A stretch of DNA of 16,485 nucleotides from assembly GCA_030039615.1 (NCBI GenBank), contig JASHVF010000261.1, positions 1-16,485 of the forward strand, given 5' to 3'. A program made the position numbers and the translations under genes. This stretch comes from Gammaproteobacteria bacterium (lineage in GTDB: Bacteria; Pseudomonadota; Gammaproteobacteria; Steroidobacterales; Steroidobacteraceae). How positions within the stretch are numbered: the first letter of the stretch is position 1; the number at the start of each line of letters is the position of its first letter. Below, piece by piece: positions 1 to 8,203 of the stretch. Below the pieces are notes generated by a model, which searched no databases, was not told the origin of the DNA, and saw only the letters and a list, made by a program, of their open reading frames with translations.

Positions 1-438
1 GCGCTGATGCCCTTCAGGCTGACTCAACAGAAATACGTGCGCCTGCTCACCGGGCGGGCCGAGCAGCGCGCGGTGGAGGATTTCGTGCGCATGGAGCGCT
101 GGATCTTCGACAGCCCGCCACAGGCCGCCGCGGCGCTCACTCAGTTCGTGCGCTGGCTCTACCAGGAGAACCGCCTGATCCGCGGCACGCTCACGCTCGG
201 CGGACGCACCGTGGACTTGCGGAGCGTGCGCGCGCCGCTGCTCAATCTCTACGCCAGCGGCGATCACATCGTGCCGCCGGCCGCCTCGGCCGTCATGGGA
301 CAGTACGTCGGCAGCCGCGACTACACCGCCTGCGCCATCGACACCGGCCACATCGGCATGTACGTCAGCCGCAAGGCACGCGAGGAGATTCCGCAGCGGA
401 TCATCGGCTGGCTCAGGGAACGCGGCGTCGCTCAGTAG
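1..438 (+). CDS. phaC: Class III-type poly(3-hydroxyalkanoate) synthase, C-terminal part (5' end outside window)
   Basis: This is the last 145 residues of an alpha/beta-hydrolase-fold PHA synthase, which polymerises hydroxyacyl-CoA into storage polyester at the granule surface. The open frame runs in from position 1 with no start, so the gene is cut by the window edge. Visible family features are the segment FVRMERWIFDSP near 85-120, the catalytic Asp in YASGDHIVPP (Asp codon 262-264) and the catalytic His in DTGHIGMYVS (His codon 349-351). The nucleophile Cys lies upstream, outside the window. The pattern resembles class III (PhaC of the PhaC/PhaE type) more than class I, from family knowledge. 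It converges on the ketoreductase with only 15 bases between the two stop codons and looks functionally unrelated to the pigment cluster. Confidence 0.9.
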   Translation, partial: ALMPFRLTQQKYVRLLTGRAEQRAVEDFVRMERWIFDSPPQAAAALTQFVRWLYQENRLIRGTLTLGGRTVDLRSVRAPLLNLYASGDHIVPPAASAVMGQYVGSRDYTACAIDTGHIGMYVSRKAREEIPQRIIGWLRERGVAQ

Positions 439-453
439 TCCCTCGTGCCGCGA

Positions 454-1182
454 CTACGCCATGCCGCCGCTCACCGAGAGCACCTGGCCGGTGACGTAAG
501 CGGCGTCCTGAGAGCTGAGGAAGGCGACCACGCCCGCGACTTCCTCGGGGAGTCCGAGGCGATTCATCGGCACCAGGCGCTCCACGGCTGCGGCGTCGAA
601 CAGGCCGTCGGTCATGGGTGTGGCGATGATCCCCGGAGCCACGGCGTTCACGGTGACGCCGCGGGTCGCCACCTCGAGCGCCAGCGCACGGGTGGCAGAG
701 TTGAGTGCGCCCTTGGCGGCCGCGTAGTTCACCTGGCCCTTGTTGCCGATGAGCGCCGCGACCGAGGAGACGCTCACGATTCGGCCCCAGCGCGCGCGGA
801 TCATCGGCAGGAGCAGCGGCTGCGTCGCGTTGAAGAAGCCGTTGACCGAGACGTCGATCACGCGGTGCCACTGCGCCGCGCTCATCCCGGGCAGCACCGC
901 GTCATCGTGCACGCCGGCGTTGTTGATGAGGATCTGGATGGGCCCCGCCGCGAGCGCCGCCTCGAGCGCCGCGCGCGTCGCCGCCGTGTCGGTGATGTCG
1001 AAACTGACGGCTTCGGCCGAGCCACCGGCCGCGGCGATCGCCTCGACCACCTGCGCGGCGATCTGCGTGGCGCGATGACAGTGGACGTAGACGTGGTGAC
1101 CGTCGCGTGCCAGGCGGCGGCAGATCGCGCCGCCGATCGCACCGCTCCCCCCGGTCACCAGAGCGCGCTTGCCCGTGCTCAT
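454..1182 (-). CDS. 3-oxoacyl-ACP reductase (FabG/SDR family), ApeQ-like
   Basis: A 242-residue short-chain dehydrogenase that should reduce the beta-keto group of each ACP-bound polyene intermediate with NAD(P)H in the cytoplasm. It shows the Rossmann motif TGGSGAIG (10-17), NNAG (87-90), and the catalytic Ser140, Tyr153 and Lys157 (YAAAK), with the C-terminal VTGQVLSVSGG typical of FabG. The length is that of a full FabG. The ATG overlaps the stop of the upstream dehydratase gene as ATGA (1179-1182), so translation is probably coupled. It is the last gene of the leftward cluster. Primary-metabolism FabG is an alternative by sequence, but the location directly after KS, chain-length factor and dehydratase makes the aryl polyene role much more likely. 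Confidence 0.95.
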   Translation of the reverse strand: MSTGKRALVTGGSGAIGGAICRRLARDGHHVYVHCHRATQIAAQVVEAIAAAGGSAEAVSFDITDTAATRAALEAALAAGPIQILINNAGVHDDAVLPGMSAAQWHRVIDVSVNGFFNATQPLLLPMIRARWGRIVSVSSVAALIGNKGQVNYAAAKGALNSATRALALEVATRGVTVNAVAPGIIATPMTDGLFDAAAVERLVPMNRLGLPEEVAGVVAFLSSQDAAYVTGQVLSVSGGMA

Positions 1183-1709
1183 GAGTGGGTTGCGGTGCTC
1201 ACGGGCTGCGTGCCGAAGGCGGCGTCGAACACGATGCTGGCGCGCCCGGAGAGCAGCTCCCGGCCGCCGCTCGCGACGCTGAACTCGTAGAGCACGGTAC
1301 GCCCGTCGCCGGTGATGCGCTCGGCGGCGGCAATCAGCTCCGCCTCGAGATCGTCCAGCCGGCTCACCCTGAGCGCGACGTTGCGTACGCTCGCGAGATA
1401 GCCGACGGCGGCGCCCAGGCTGCCGCGCACGTGCGTCGATACCGTGCTGGCGAGAGGGGCGCTCGCGGCGATGAGCGCGCCGTGCACCGCCATGGCCTGC
1501 GCCGCGTACTCGATTCCGCAGGCGGCCCCGAGGCGACCGTGGGCGCGCAGCGGGTTGTCGGCGGAGCGGTGGGTGTGGCTGCGGCAGCGGATCCGTGCGG
1601 CATCCCAGGCGAGCACCTCATCGAGCAGGCACATGCGTCCCTTGTGCGGGATGTGCTGCTCGATCCACTGCCGGTCTAATGGCACGGGCTCACCGTAAGC
1701 TCGAGGCAC
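1179..1709 (-). CDS. Hotdog-fold 3-hydroxyacyl-ACP dehydratase, ApeP-like
   Basis: A 176-residue hotdog-fold protein expected to remove water from 3-hydroxyacyl-ACP, leaving the trans double bonds of the polyene. The N-terminal IEQHIPHKGRMCLLDEV is the signature of the FabZ/ApeP-like dehydratases in aryl polyene clusters. In the enterobacterial APE system the ApeP-type subunit works with an ApeI-type subunit; here the ApeI-like partner is the N-terminal domain of the fusion protein at 8790-10082. The start is uncertain: GTG at 1709 overlaps the upstream stop by 34 bases, while an in-frame GTG at 1685 overlaps it by only 10 and still lies before the conserved region. The 3' end overlaps the ketoreductase start. 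Confidence 0.88.
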   Translation of the reverse strand: MPRAYGEPVPLDRQWIEQHIPHKGRMCLLDEVLAWDAARIRCRSHTHRSADNPLRAHGRLGAACGIEYAAQAMAVHGALIAASAPLASTVSTHVRGSLGAAVGYLASVRNVALRVSRLDDLEAELIAAAERITGDGRTVLYEFSVASGGRELLSGRASIVFDAAFGTQPVSTATHS

Positions 1710-2479
1710 CGATGCTCGAGATAGTCGATCAGTACGCTCCCGCCCTCGGCGCGCGCCACGCGGCGCAGCAGCGGGAGGCTGCGCGCCGCCGGCACAGCGG
1801 AGCGCAGCGCTTCGAGCCGCGGGTCGGACAGCGTTTCGGCGGGCGCCGCGCCCAACCGCGCCGTGAGGCGCGCCAGGGATCCCGGCCCGGCCGCCGGCGC
1901 GAGCAGCAGCGCCACGCCGAAGGCTGCGGGAATCGGCCGCGCACTGCGCATCGGCTCCGGGTAGTCCGCATCATAGGCAATGAGCAGCACCGGTGTCTCA
2001 TCGACGCGCAGCTGCGCCAGGCATTCGATCAGCCCCGCGGCGAAGCTCGCATCGTGGGCGCAGAGCGCGTTGCAGGCGGCGCTCGAGCCGGTGGCAATTC
2101 CCCAGTAGCCCGAGGCGGCGTTGTGCACCGAGTTGTGAAAGCGGGTCGGCGAGATCTGGCGGTCGGCGCCGGCGAGCACCTGGCAGATCTCGTGACAGTT
2201 CTCGCCGTCGCCTCCCGAGGAGGAGAACACGGCCGGGAGCGCCGCGGCATCGGCCCCCGCTCGCCTCACGGCCTCGAGCCCCACGGTGAGCGCGAGCCGC
2301 ACGACCCGGCCGGTGCGGCGCCGCTCGGCCGGCGGCAGGCACTCGAGCGGCGGTATCACGGTCGGGCCCGGCTCGTAGGAAGTCTCGCCCGCGAGCACGC
2401 GTTCCGCGGTCGGCCAGTCCGGCAGGCCGGGACCGAGCAGGCCCAGGCCCTCGACCCAGGCGCCAAGCGGCGCGCTCAA
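1676..2479 (-). CDS. Beta-ketoacyl synthase-like chain length factor (ApeC-like)
   Basis: About 267 residues of the short ketosynthase N-terminal-like family (Pfam PF13723 type, from memory) found beside the active KS in aryl polyene clusters, where it acts as the chain-length-factor partner. The recognisable block is TRFHNSVHNAASGYWGIATG (residues 112-131). There is no active-site Cys in a DTACSSS-like context and no HGTGT or KSxxGH block, so it should not condense by itself. The start is not ATG. A TTG at 2479 overlaps the KS stop as TTGA and has GGGAG six bases upstream. A longer reading begins at another TTG at 2506 with no comparable ribosome site, so 2479 is preferred. The protein begins SAPLGAWVEGLGLLGPG, which fits the family N-terminus. 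Confidence 0.88.
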   Translation of the reverse strand: MSAPLGAWVEGLGLLGPGLPDWPTAERVLAGETSYEPGPTVIPPLECLPPAERRRTGRVVRLALTVGLEAVRRAGADAAALPAVFSSSGGDGENCHEICQVLAGADRQISPTRFHNSVHNAASGYWGIATGSSAACNALCAHDASFAAGLIECLAQLRVDETPVLLIAYDADYPEPMRSARPIPAAFGVALLLAPAAGPGSLARLTARLGAAPAETLSDPRLEALRSAVPAARSLPLLRRVARAEGGSVLIDYLEHRCLELTVSPCH

Positions 2480-3669
2480 CCCGCTCTCCCGAACACCAGG
2501 CTGCAATTGGAGCCGCCGAAACCGAACGAGTTGCTCATGACGCGCCTAAGTGGCGCGCGGCGGTTCGCGCGCAGATAGTTCACCGGCAGCACCGGGTCCG
2601 GGGCCTCAGTGTTGACACCGCCCGGCATGAGACCGTGTCGCAGCGCCAGCGCGCAGATGACCGCTTCGAGGCCGCCGGCGGCGCCGAGCGTGTGCCCGGT
2701 GGCGCCCTTGGTCGAGCTGCCCGGTACCGCGCGGCCGAGCACCGCGGCGACCGCGCGCGCTTCGGCCGCGTCATTGCTCGGCGTGCCGGTGCCGTGGAAG
2801 TTGACGTAGTCGATCGCGCCGGGGGTGAGGTGCGCCGCGGCGAGCGCCGCGCGCATGGCGTCAGCCGCGCCGCGCCCCTCGGGGTGCGGCGCCGACATGT
2901 GCCACGCATCGCTCGATTCTCCGGTGCCGAGCAGCAGTGTGGCGTCGGCGTCCAGATCGTCCGGGGCGGGCTCGAGCAGCGCGAAGGCCGCGGCCTCGCC
3001 GATCGAGAGGCCGTCGCGCCCGGCGTCGAACGGCCGGCAGGGAGCGCGCGCGACCAGCTGCAGCGAGTGAAAGCCGTAGAGCGTCGTGAGGCACAGCGAG
3101 TCGACGCCGCCCACCAGCGCTGCGTCGACCAGCCCGGCCGCGAGCGCGCGCCGCGCGGAGGCAAACACCTTGGCGCTGGAGGAACAGGCCGAGGAGATGA
3201 CCGCCGCGGGCCCCTCGAGCCCGAAAGCGCGCCGCACGCAGGCCGCGAGCGAGAAGGTGTTGTGCGCGCCGCGATAGCGGAAATCGCCGGGCAGGGCGCC
3301 GCTCGCCGGGTCGCGCCCGCGGTAGGCCAGCTCGGTCTCGAGAATCCCCGAGGTGCTGGTGCCGAGCCAGACCCCGACGCGCTCTCGCCCGCGACGCACG
3401 GCGACCCCGCGCACCGCCTCATCGAAGCCGTCCTGCCGGAGACTCAGGCAGGCGAGGCGATTGTTGCGGCACTCGAACTCCGCGAGCTCCGCCGGCAGCG
3501 GCACATCGTCCACGCCCGGCACCTCGCCCACGCAGGTCTCGAGCCGTACGCTCTCGAAGCTGCAGGGAGCAAGACCTGAGCGCTGCGCGGCCAGCGCCGC
3601 GAAGGTCGCATCGAGTCCGCGGCCGAGGCAGCTGGTCGCGGTAAATGCCGTGAGCGCCAGTGGTCTCAC
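2476..3669 (-). CDS. Beta-ketoacyl-ACP synthase (condensing enzyme), ApeO-like
   Basis: A 397-residue FabF-type ketosynthase that should elongate aryl-ACP with malonyl-ACP units. The full catalytic set is present: Cys162 in SSACSSSAKVF, His292 in FHGTGTPSND, and KGATGHTLGAAGG (Lys321, His326), followed by the C-terminal SNSFGFGGSNCSLVF. Length is normal for the family. Together with the next gene, which lacks the active Cys, it forms the KS/chain-length-factor pair expected of the unusual type II PKS that makes aryl polyenes. Start is GTG at 3669, overlapping the methyltransferase stop as GTGA; the 3' end overlaps the next start as TTGA. This is the only complete ketosynthase in the window. 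Confidence 0.95.
   Translation of the reverse strand: MRPLALTAFTATSCLGRGLDATFAALAAQRSGLAPCSFESVRLETCVGEVPGVDDVPLPAELAEFECRNNRLACLSLRQDGFDEAVRGVAVRRGRERVGVWLGTSTSGILETELAYRGRDPASGALPGDFRYRGAHNTFSLAACVRRAFGLEGPAAVISSACSSSAKVFASARRALAAGLVDAALVGGVDSLCLTTLYGFHSLQLVARAPCRPFDAGRDGLSIGEAAAFALLEPAPDDLDADATLLLGTGESSDAWHMSAPHPEGRGAADAMRAALAAAHLTPGAIDYVNFHGTGTPSNDAAEARAVAAVLGRAVPGSSTKGATGHTLGAAGGLEAVICALALRHGLMPGGVNTEAPDPVLPVNYLRANRRAPLRRVMSNSFGFGGSNCSLVFGRAG
2486..2490 (-). promoter_or_regulatory. Ribosome binding site deciding the TTG start of the chain length factor
   Basis: GGGAG on the minus strand sits six bases before the TTG at 2479-2477, inside the end of the upstream ketosynthase gene. It favours that TTG over the in-frame TTG at 2506. 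Confidence 0.6.
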
Positions 3670-4379
3670 GGGAGCCTGCCGACGAGCAGCACGTTCGCGA
3701 ACGGCGTGCCCTGGCTCATCGGCAACGCCTCGACCGCGAAACCGAGACGCGCAAGTTGCACTTGCCAGTCGCTCGCCGCCCGGCAGGTGAGCCGTATGAG
3801 GCGCCGCTGCCGGGCGAGGGCCACCACGCGATCGACCAGCTTGCCCACGGTGAAGCCGAAGCCCGCCGCGGCATCGCCGACGCGCAGCAGCAGGATGCCG
3901 CGCGGGGCGAGAGCCGCGCGCGCCCGCCGCAGCACCGCCTCCTGGGAGGAACTGTCGATGAAGTGCAGCACGTCCAGTATGACGATCGCATCGACCGAGC
4001 CGTAGTCTACGTGACGGATGTCGCCCTGCACGATCTGCGCCCGCTCGCCGAGCGCGACGCGTGCGCGCGCCACCTCGCGCGGGTTGATCTCGACGCCGGT
4101 GAGTTGCGCGGGCGCGGCCGCCGGCGGCCAGTCACCCGGCCAGCGCCCCTCGAGATGCGCCGCGCGCGCCGCCAGCAGCCAGGCGGCGAGCAATCCCTGC
4201 CCGCAGCCGAGGTCGAGGATCCGCGCGCGGCCGGCGAGCAGGCCGTGCGAGAGGATCGCCGCGAAGGCCGGATCGCCGGCGAGCTTGCCGCGTGCGAAGT
4301 GCCAGGCGAAACGCCCGGCGGCACGATACGGGGCGCTGGCGGCATCGACCAGGGCTGCGATCGCCGGATCGCCGCTCAT
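3666..4379 (-). CDS. SAM-dependent methyltransferase (class I, Methyltransf-like)
   Basis: A 237-residue class I methyltransferase. SAM-binding motif I is ILDLGCGQG (residues 54-62), the acidic residue after beta-2 is in GVEINP (95-100), and the motif around VQGDIRH and DAIVILDVLHFI follows. No membrane segment is apparent. In APE clusters a methyltransferase (ApeB in the enterobacterial naming) methylates the aryl head, and that is the likely role here; the exact position or acceptor atom cannot be read from sequence. Start ATG at 4379 overlaps the deacetylase stop as ATGA, and its stop overlaps the KS start, so it is embedded in the operon. Methylation of a sugar or lipid part remains possible. 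Confidence 0.88.
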   Translation of the reverse strand: MSGDPAIAALVDAASAPYRAAGRFAWHFARGKLAGDPAFAAILSHGLLAGRARILDLGCGQGLLAAWLLAARAAHLEGRWPGDWPPAAAPAQLTGVEINPREVARARVALGERAQIVQGDIRHVDYGSVDAIVILDVLHFIDSSSQEAVLRRARAALAPRGILLLRVGDAAAGFGFTVGKLVDRVVALARQRRLIRLTCRAASDWQVQLARLGFAVEALPMSQGTPFANVLLVGRLP

Positions 4380-5206
4380 CGTGCCGCATCGCGCAACGTC
4401 ACGGCTGCGAGGCCCGCGGCGCGCACCGCGGCGAGCAGCGGCGGCAGCACCGCGAGAATCACCGGCGTGCCGCTCGCGGTGCGCCCCGCATGGCCGTCGT
4501 GCAGCAGCAGGATGTCGCCGCCTGCGAGCTCGCGGGCGAGCCGCGCCAACACCCGCTCGGGGTCCGTGGCGACGGTGTCGAAGCCGCGCCGTGTCCAGCT
4601 GACGAGCGTGAGGCCCGCGCGCGCGAGCTCGGGCTCGAGGAACGGGTTGCGCAGTCCCGCGGGCGCACGGAAGAAGCGCGGCGCCACGCCCGTCGCGAAC
4701 CGGATCGACTCCTGGGCGGCGGCGATCTCGGCACGCAGACCCCTGGGGCCGAGCAGTGAGAAGCGGTGCAGGTGGCGCTGGCTGTGGTTCTCGATGCTGT
4801 GGCCGCGCGCCACGATCTCGCGCGCCAGCTGCGGTGAATGCCCGATACGCTCCCCGACACAGAAGAAGCTGGCGCGTGCGCCGTGCCGGTCGAGCAGCGC
4901 GAGCACCGCCGGAGTGACCTCGGGATCGGGGCCGTCGTCGATCGTGATCGCGACCTCGCCGCGAGCGAGGGCGCCTGCGCCGAGGCGGTTGAGGTTCGGT
5001 CCGAGAAGCGCGGCCCGCGGCAGGAGGCCTGCCGCCGTCAGCGCCAGGTGATTGGCGACCACCGCCGAGAGCGCCCAGGGCCAGAGCTGCGCGCGCGCAA
5101 GGAGTCCGACGGCCGCCACGGCGTGCAGCGCGATGGAGCCGCGAATGAAGGCGGACGGGTGGTAGCCGCCAACTTGCTCAGCCGGGCGGTCGCCGGATGC
5201 GGGCAT
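4376..5206 (-). CDS. Membrane-anchored polysaccharide deacetylase (NodB/CE4 family)
   Basis: A 276-residue protein with hydrophobic N-terminal segments (about 23-40 and 44-64) followed by a NodB-homology domain. CE4 motifs are intact: TIDDGPDPEVTP (88-99) with the catalytic and metal Asp pair, NHSQRH (140-145) supplying the HxxxH metal ligands His141 and His145, RAPAG (180-184), the aromatic-Asp stretch WTRRGFD, and LLLHDGH (233-239). It should therefore be an active metal-dependent N- or O-deacetylase near the membrane. CE4 enzymes commonly act on N-acetylated amino sugars. With a glycosyltransferase in the same cluster, deacetylation of a sugar attached to the pigment lipid is a reasonable inference. 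ATG at 5206 overlaps the hydrolase gene by 29 bases. Confidence 0.9.
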   Translation of the reverse strand: MPASGDRPAEQVGGYHPSAFIRGSIALHAVAAVGLLARAQLWPWALSAVVANHLALTAAGLLPRAALLGPNLNRLGAGALARGEVAITIDDGPDPEVTPAVLALLDRHGARASFFCVGERIGHSPQLAREIVARGHSIENHSQRHLHRFSLLGPRGLRAEIAAAQESIRFATGVAPRFFRAPAGLRNPFLEPELARAGLTLVSWTRRGFDTVATDPERVLARLARELAGGDILLLHDGHAGRTASGTPVILAVLPPLLAAVRAAGLAAVTLRDAAR

Positions 5207-5834
5207 CGAGAAATCTCTCCCACAGGGTCCGCCACACGGGCCACTCGTGGCCGCCGGGCGCGACGTCGACGTTGCTCGCCGCGAGCGCCGTGGCCAGTGT
5301 CCGGTGACGCTCGCCGAAGCGGTCCTCGCTTCCCAATCCTAAGTGAATCGGCAGCGGTCCGTGGAGCTGCTGCTGGATGAAGCGCCACACGTGCCGCTCC
5401 TCGTCCTCGTCCCGCAGGCTCCCGGGATCCCAGCGGGCGAGGCCCCCGGCGCGCTCGATCTCGCCGGTCACGAGGTGGCTGCCGAGGTAGGGCGCCAAGA
5501 GAACCAGGCCGTCGAGCTCGCGGGAGTGATCGACGGCGCAGGCGAGGGCGATGTAGGCGCCGAGCGAGATGCCGCCGAGCCAGAGCGCGGTGCAGCCCGC
5601 GGCGCGCGCCGCGGCGAGCTGTCGTGCCAGCTCGGCCAGCACGCCGCGGTCGGTGACCGATTGCAGGGCGGGCTCGATCAGCACCAGGTCGAGGTCGAGG
5701 CCGCGCACGCGCACCGCCTCGAGGAAGCCCTCGCGCAGGAAATCCTCAGGCTGCGAGTACGCCGGCGGCAGCAGCAGCACGCGCTGCGATGCGACCCGCC
5801 CGGCGCACGCCGCCTCGATGAGCACGCGCCTCAC
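5178..5834 (-). CDS. Alpha/beta hydrolase family protein
   Basis: A 218-residue alpha/beta hydrolase with a plausible triad: Ser90 in the elbow GISLG, Asp171 in GLGSEDRFG, and His196 in GGHEWPVW. No signal peptide or membrane anchor is seen, so it is probably cytoplasmic. It could be a thioesterase or esterase that releases or proofreads ACP-bound polyene, replacing the hotdog thioesterase of other APE clusters; that is inference, since the fold alone does not give the substrate. The start chosen is GTG at 5834, which overlaps the exporter stop as GTGA like other junctions in this cluster; an in-frame ATG at 5849 would add five residues. Its end overlaps the deacetylase. Confidence 0.85.
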   Translation of the reverse strand: MRRVLIEAACAGRVASQRVLLLPPAYSQPEDFLREGFLEAVRVRGLDLDLVLIEPALQSVTDRGVLAELARQLAAARAAGCTALWLGGISLGAYIALACAVDHSRELDGLVLLAPYLGSHLVTGEIERAGGLARWDPGSLRDEDEERHVWRFIQQQLHGPLPIHLGLGSEDRFGERHRTLATALAASNVDVAPGGHEWPVWRTLWERFLDARIRRPPG

Positions 5835-8203
5835 GCGGCCTCGCTCCACACGGCGCGCGGCGCGAGCAGCGCCGCGAACAAGAGCGCCAGCAGCGCCCCC
5901 GGGGCGGTGGTGCGTCCGAGAGCGGCGAGCACCGGGACGCTCGAGAAAGCGAGCACGCCAAAGCCGATGACGGTGGCGAGGTTTGCAACGGCGAGCGAGG
6001 CGAGCGTGCGCGGCACATCGCCGCCCTCCCGGTCGAGGCGGTCGAAGAATAAGGCGTAGTTCGAACCCACGGCGACGATCAGCAGCATCCCGACCACATG
6101 CAGGATCCCGAGCCGCTCGCCGGCCGCCGCGAGCCCCGCCGCTACCACCACGACTGCGAGCGCGAGCGGAGCGACGATGCGCAGCGCGCGCACCGGGGAG
6201 CGCGTCACTGCGAGCAGCACCAGCATGGCGCCGAGCCCCGCGACCGAGAGCGTCGCGGCCTGCACCAGGTAATGGGAGTAGAGCTCGTCCGCCTCGCTCT
6301 TCAGATCGAGCACGCTGGCCGTGACCGCCGCCGGCGGCGCGAGGGCGCGCGCGGCCCCGGACGCCGCGGCGACCGCGGCGCGCACCTCGTGCAGTGAGCT
6401 CTCCGAGAGCTCTCGCCCCGCTACGGGAGAGATCGGCAGGAACACGGTCGTGACCGCCGGACTCACGCTGAGGAGCGCCGCCACGGCGCTCGCGAACGGT
6501 GTCCCCGCGAGCTCCGGCAAGGTCAAGAGCGGCGCGCGGCGTGCCGCCTCGACGTCGCTCAGGAAGGGCGCGAGGCGCGCGGCGCTCACCGGCAGCCCGA
6601 CGAGCGCCTGCTTGAGGCGTGCCGCGAGCTCTGCGGGCGGGGGCAGACTCGCCTGGCGCGCGCGCTGCGCGGCCGGGCTCGGCAGGTAGCGGGTCGGGGA
6701 CTCGAAGCCGCCGATGACCTGCGCCTCGGTGAGGCTCCTCAGGCGCTCAGCTGCAGCCTCGGCGGACTGAAGCGCTGCGCCCTCGTCGGGGGAGGTGACC
6801 ACGACCAGGTAGCGGGCGTCCGGGGCACCGAGATCGGCGCGCAGGCGCGCGTCGAGTTCCTGGTCGGCCAACGGTACCGGGGAGAGATCGGTGAGCTCGC
6901 GGCTGAAGAGCGCGGCGCGATGCTCAAGGAGGACGAGGCCGGCGATGAGCGCGAGCAGCGCGAGCCCGGCGCGCGCCGCCCGCGCCTTCACGAGCGCCGC
7001 CCGCAGAGCGGTGCCGAGCGGCGTCAGATCCCGGGTGCGCAGGATCTGCGGCCGCCACTGCGGCAGGACGAAGCGCGTCACCAGCGCAGCCGCCGCGAGA
7101 CCCGCGATGGAATAGAGGCCGAGCTGCGCCAGACCCTGAAAGGCGGAAGGCAGCAGCGCCGCGAAGCCGCACACCGAGGTCAGCATGCCGAGGCGGATCG
7201 TCGGCCATACGCGTTGGCGCCATTCGGCCGCGCCGACGAAGAGATAGATGGCGTAATCGACCGACTCGCCGATCAGCGTGACGCCGAAGCCGAGCGTGAT
7301 GCCGTGCACCAGCGGGAAGCCGAGCGCGACCGCTGCGACGCCGGCCAGCGCGCCGGCGGCCACCGGAACAAAGGTCAGGAGCAGTGCCGCGACGGAACGA
7401 TAGGCCGCGAGCAGCAGTGCGGCGATGAGCAGCGCGCTCAGCGCCGAGAGGCGCAGCACCTGCGAGCGGATCAGCTCGCGCGCGGTCACCGCGAAGACAC
7501 CCGGCCCCGAGAGGCGCAGCGCCAGCGCCCGCGCCGCTCCCGGCCGCGCCGCGACGGCTGCGGCAAAGGCGCGGCGCACCGCGCTCGAGGCCTGCTGCTG
7601 GCCGTCGGTGTCGGAACCGGCGGCCGCCGTCTGTGCGATGAGGAGCGCGCGGCGACCGTCGGGCGAGCTCCACACGCCGTCGAGCGTCGCGATGCGCGGC
7701 GTATCGAGCTGATCGAGGATGTGGAGCGTCTCGCCGGTGGGATCGGCAGCGAACAGCGGCTTCGCCAGCAGTCCCTCGGGCGAGGCGAGCAGATCAATGG
7801 TGTCGCCGATCGCCGCGCGCAGGCCGTCGGCGGTGAAGTGCTCCGGCGTCACCGCATCGCTCAGCTGGTAACGGTGCCGCAGCAGGAACTCGGCGCTGCG
7901 TGCGAACCCGCCCGGATCGCCGTCGCTCACCTCGATGAAAGCGGGATCGCCGCGCAGCCGGCCGGCAAGGTCGGCGGCCACCTGCGCCCGGGTGTTTGGA
8001 TCGCCGCCCTCGATCGCGATCATCAGCACCCGCGAGGCGAGTCCGGCGCGCAGCTCCTCGGTGAGCAGCCGCTGACGCTCCGTGGGCGCGCGCGGCAGGA
8101 ATGCGGACAGGTCGGCGGTGTAGCGGGCGCGCAGCGCCACCCCCGCGGCGAGCGCCGCCAGCATCGCAAAGACGAGCGTGGCGGCCCATCCGGCGCGCGT
8201 CAC
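5831..8203 (-). CDS. MMPL/RND-family exporter, ApeM-like
   Basis: A 790-residue inner-membrane transporter with duplicated RND architecture: one helix near 5-25, a periplasmic domain (about 26-245), a helix bundle (about 248-380), a helix near 412-427, a second periplasmic domain (about 430-640) and a second bundle (about 645-785). MMPL exporters accompany aryl polyene clusters and are thought to move the pigment lipid across the inner membrane or on to the outer membrane. The first-half proton-relay region reads GESVDYAIYLF with Asp316, whereas the equivalent in the second half reads VGSNYALFF with Asn715 in place of Asp. Start is GTG at 8203, overlapping the LolA-like gene as GTGA. Confidence 0.93.
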   Translation of the reverse strand: MTRAGWAATLVFAMLAALAAGVALRARYTADLSAFLPRAPTERQRLLTEELRAGLASRVLMIAIEGGDPNTRAQVAADLAGRLRGDPAFIEVSDGDPGGFARSAEFLLRHRYQLSDAVTPEHFTADGLRAAIGDTIDLLASPEGLLAKPLFAADPTGETLHILDQLDTPRIATLDGVWSSPDGRRALLIAQTAAAGSDTDGQQQASSAVRRAFAAAVAARPGAARALALRLSGPGVFAVTARELIRSQVLRLSALSALLIAALLLAAYRSVAALLLTFVPVAAGALAGVAAVALGFPLVHGITLGFGVTLIGESVDYAIYLFVGAAEWRQRVWPTIRLGMLTSVCGFAALLPSAFQGLAQLGLYSIAGLAAAALVTRFVLPQWRPQILRTRDLTPLGTALRAALVKARAARAGLALLALIAGLVLLEHRAALFSRELTDLSPVPLADQELDARLRADLGAPDARYLVVVTSPDEGAALQSAEAAAERLRSLTEAQVIGGFESPTRYLPSPAAQRARQASLPPPAELAARLKQALVGLPVSAARLAPFLSDVEAARRAPLLTLPELAGTPFASAVAALLSVSPAVTTVFLPISPVAGRELSESSLHEVRAAVAAASGAARALAPPAAVTASVLDLKSEADELYSHYLVQAATLSVAGLGAMLVLLAVTRSPVRALRIVAPLALAVVVVAAGLAAAGERLGILHVVGMLLIVAVGSNYALFFDRLDREGGDVPRTLASLAVANLATVIGFGVLAFSSVPVLAALGRTTAPGALLALLFAALLAPRAVWSEAA

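Noticed and set aside
435..457. Inverted repeat GTAGTC/GACTAC as a bidirectional terminator between PHA synthase and ketoreductase
   Set aside because: The stem is only six base pairs with an 11-base loop, lies partly in both stop codons, and has no T-run on either strand.
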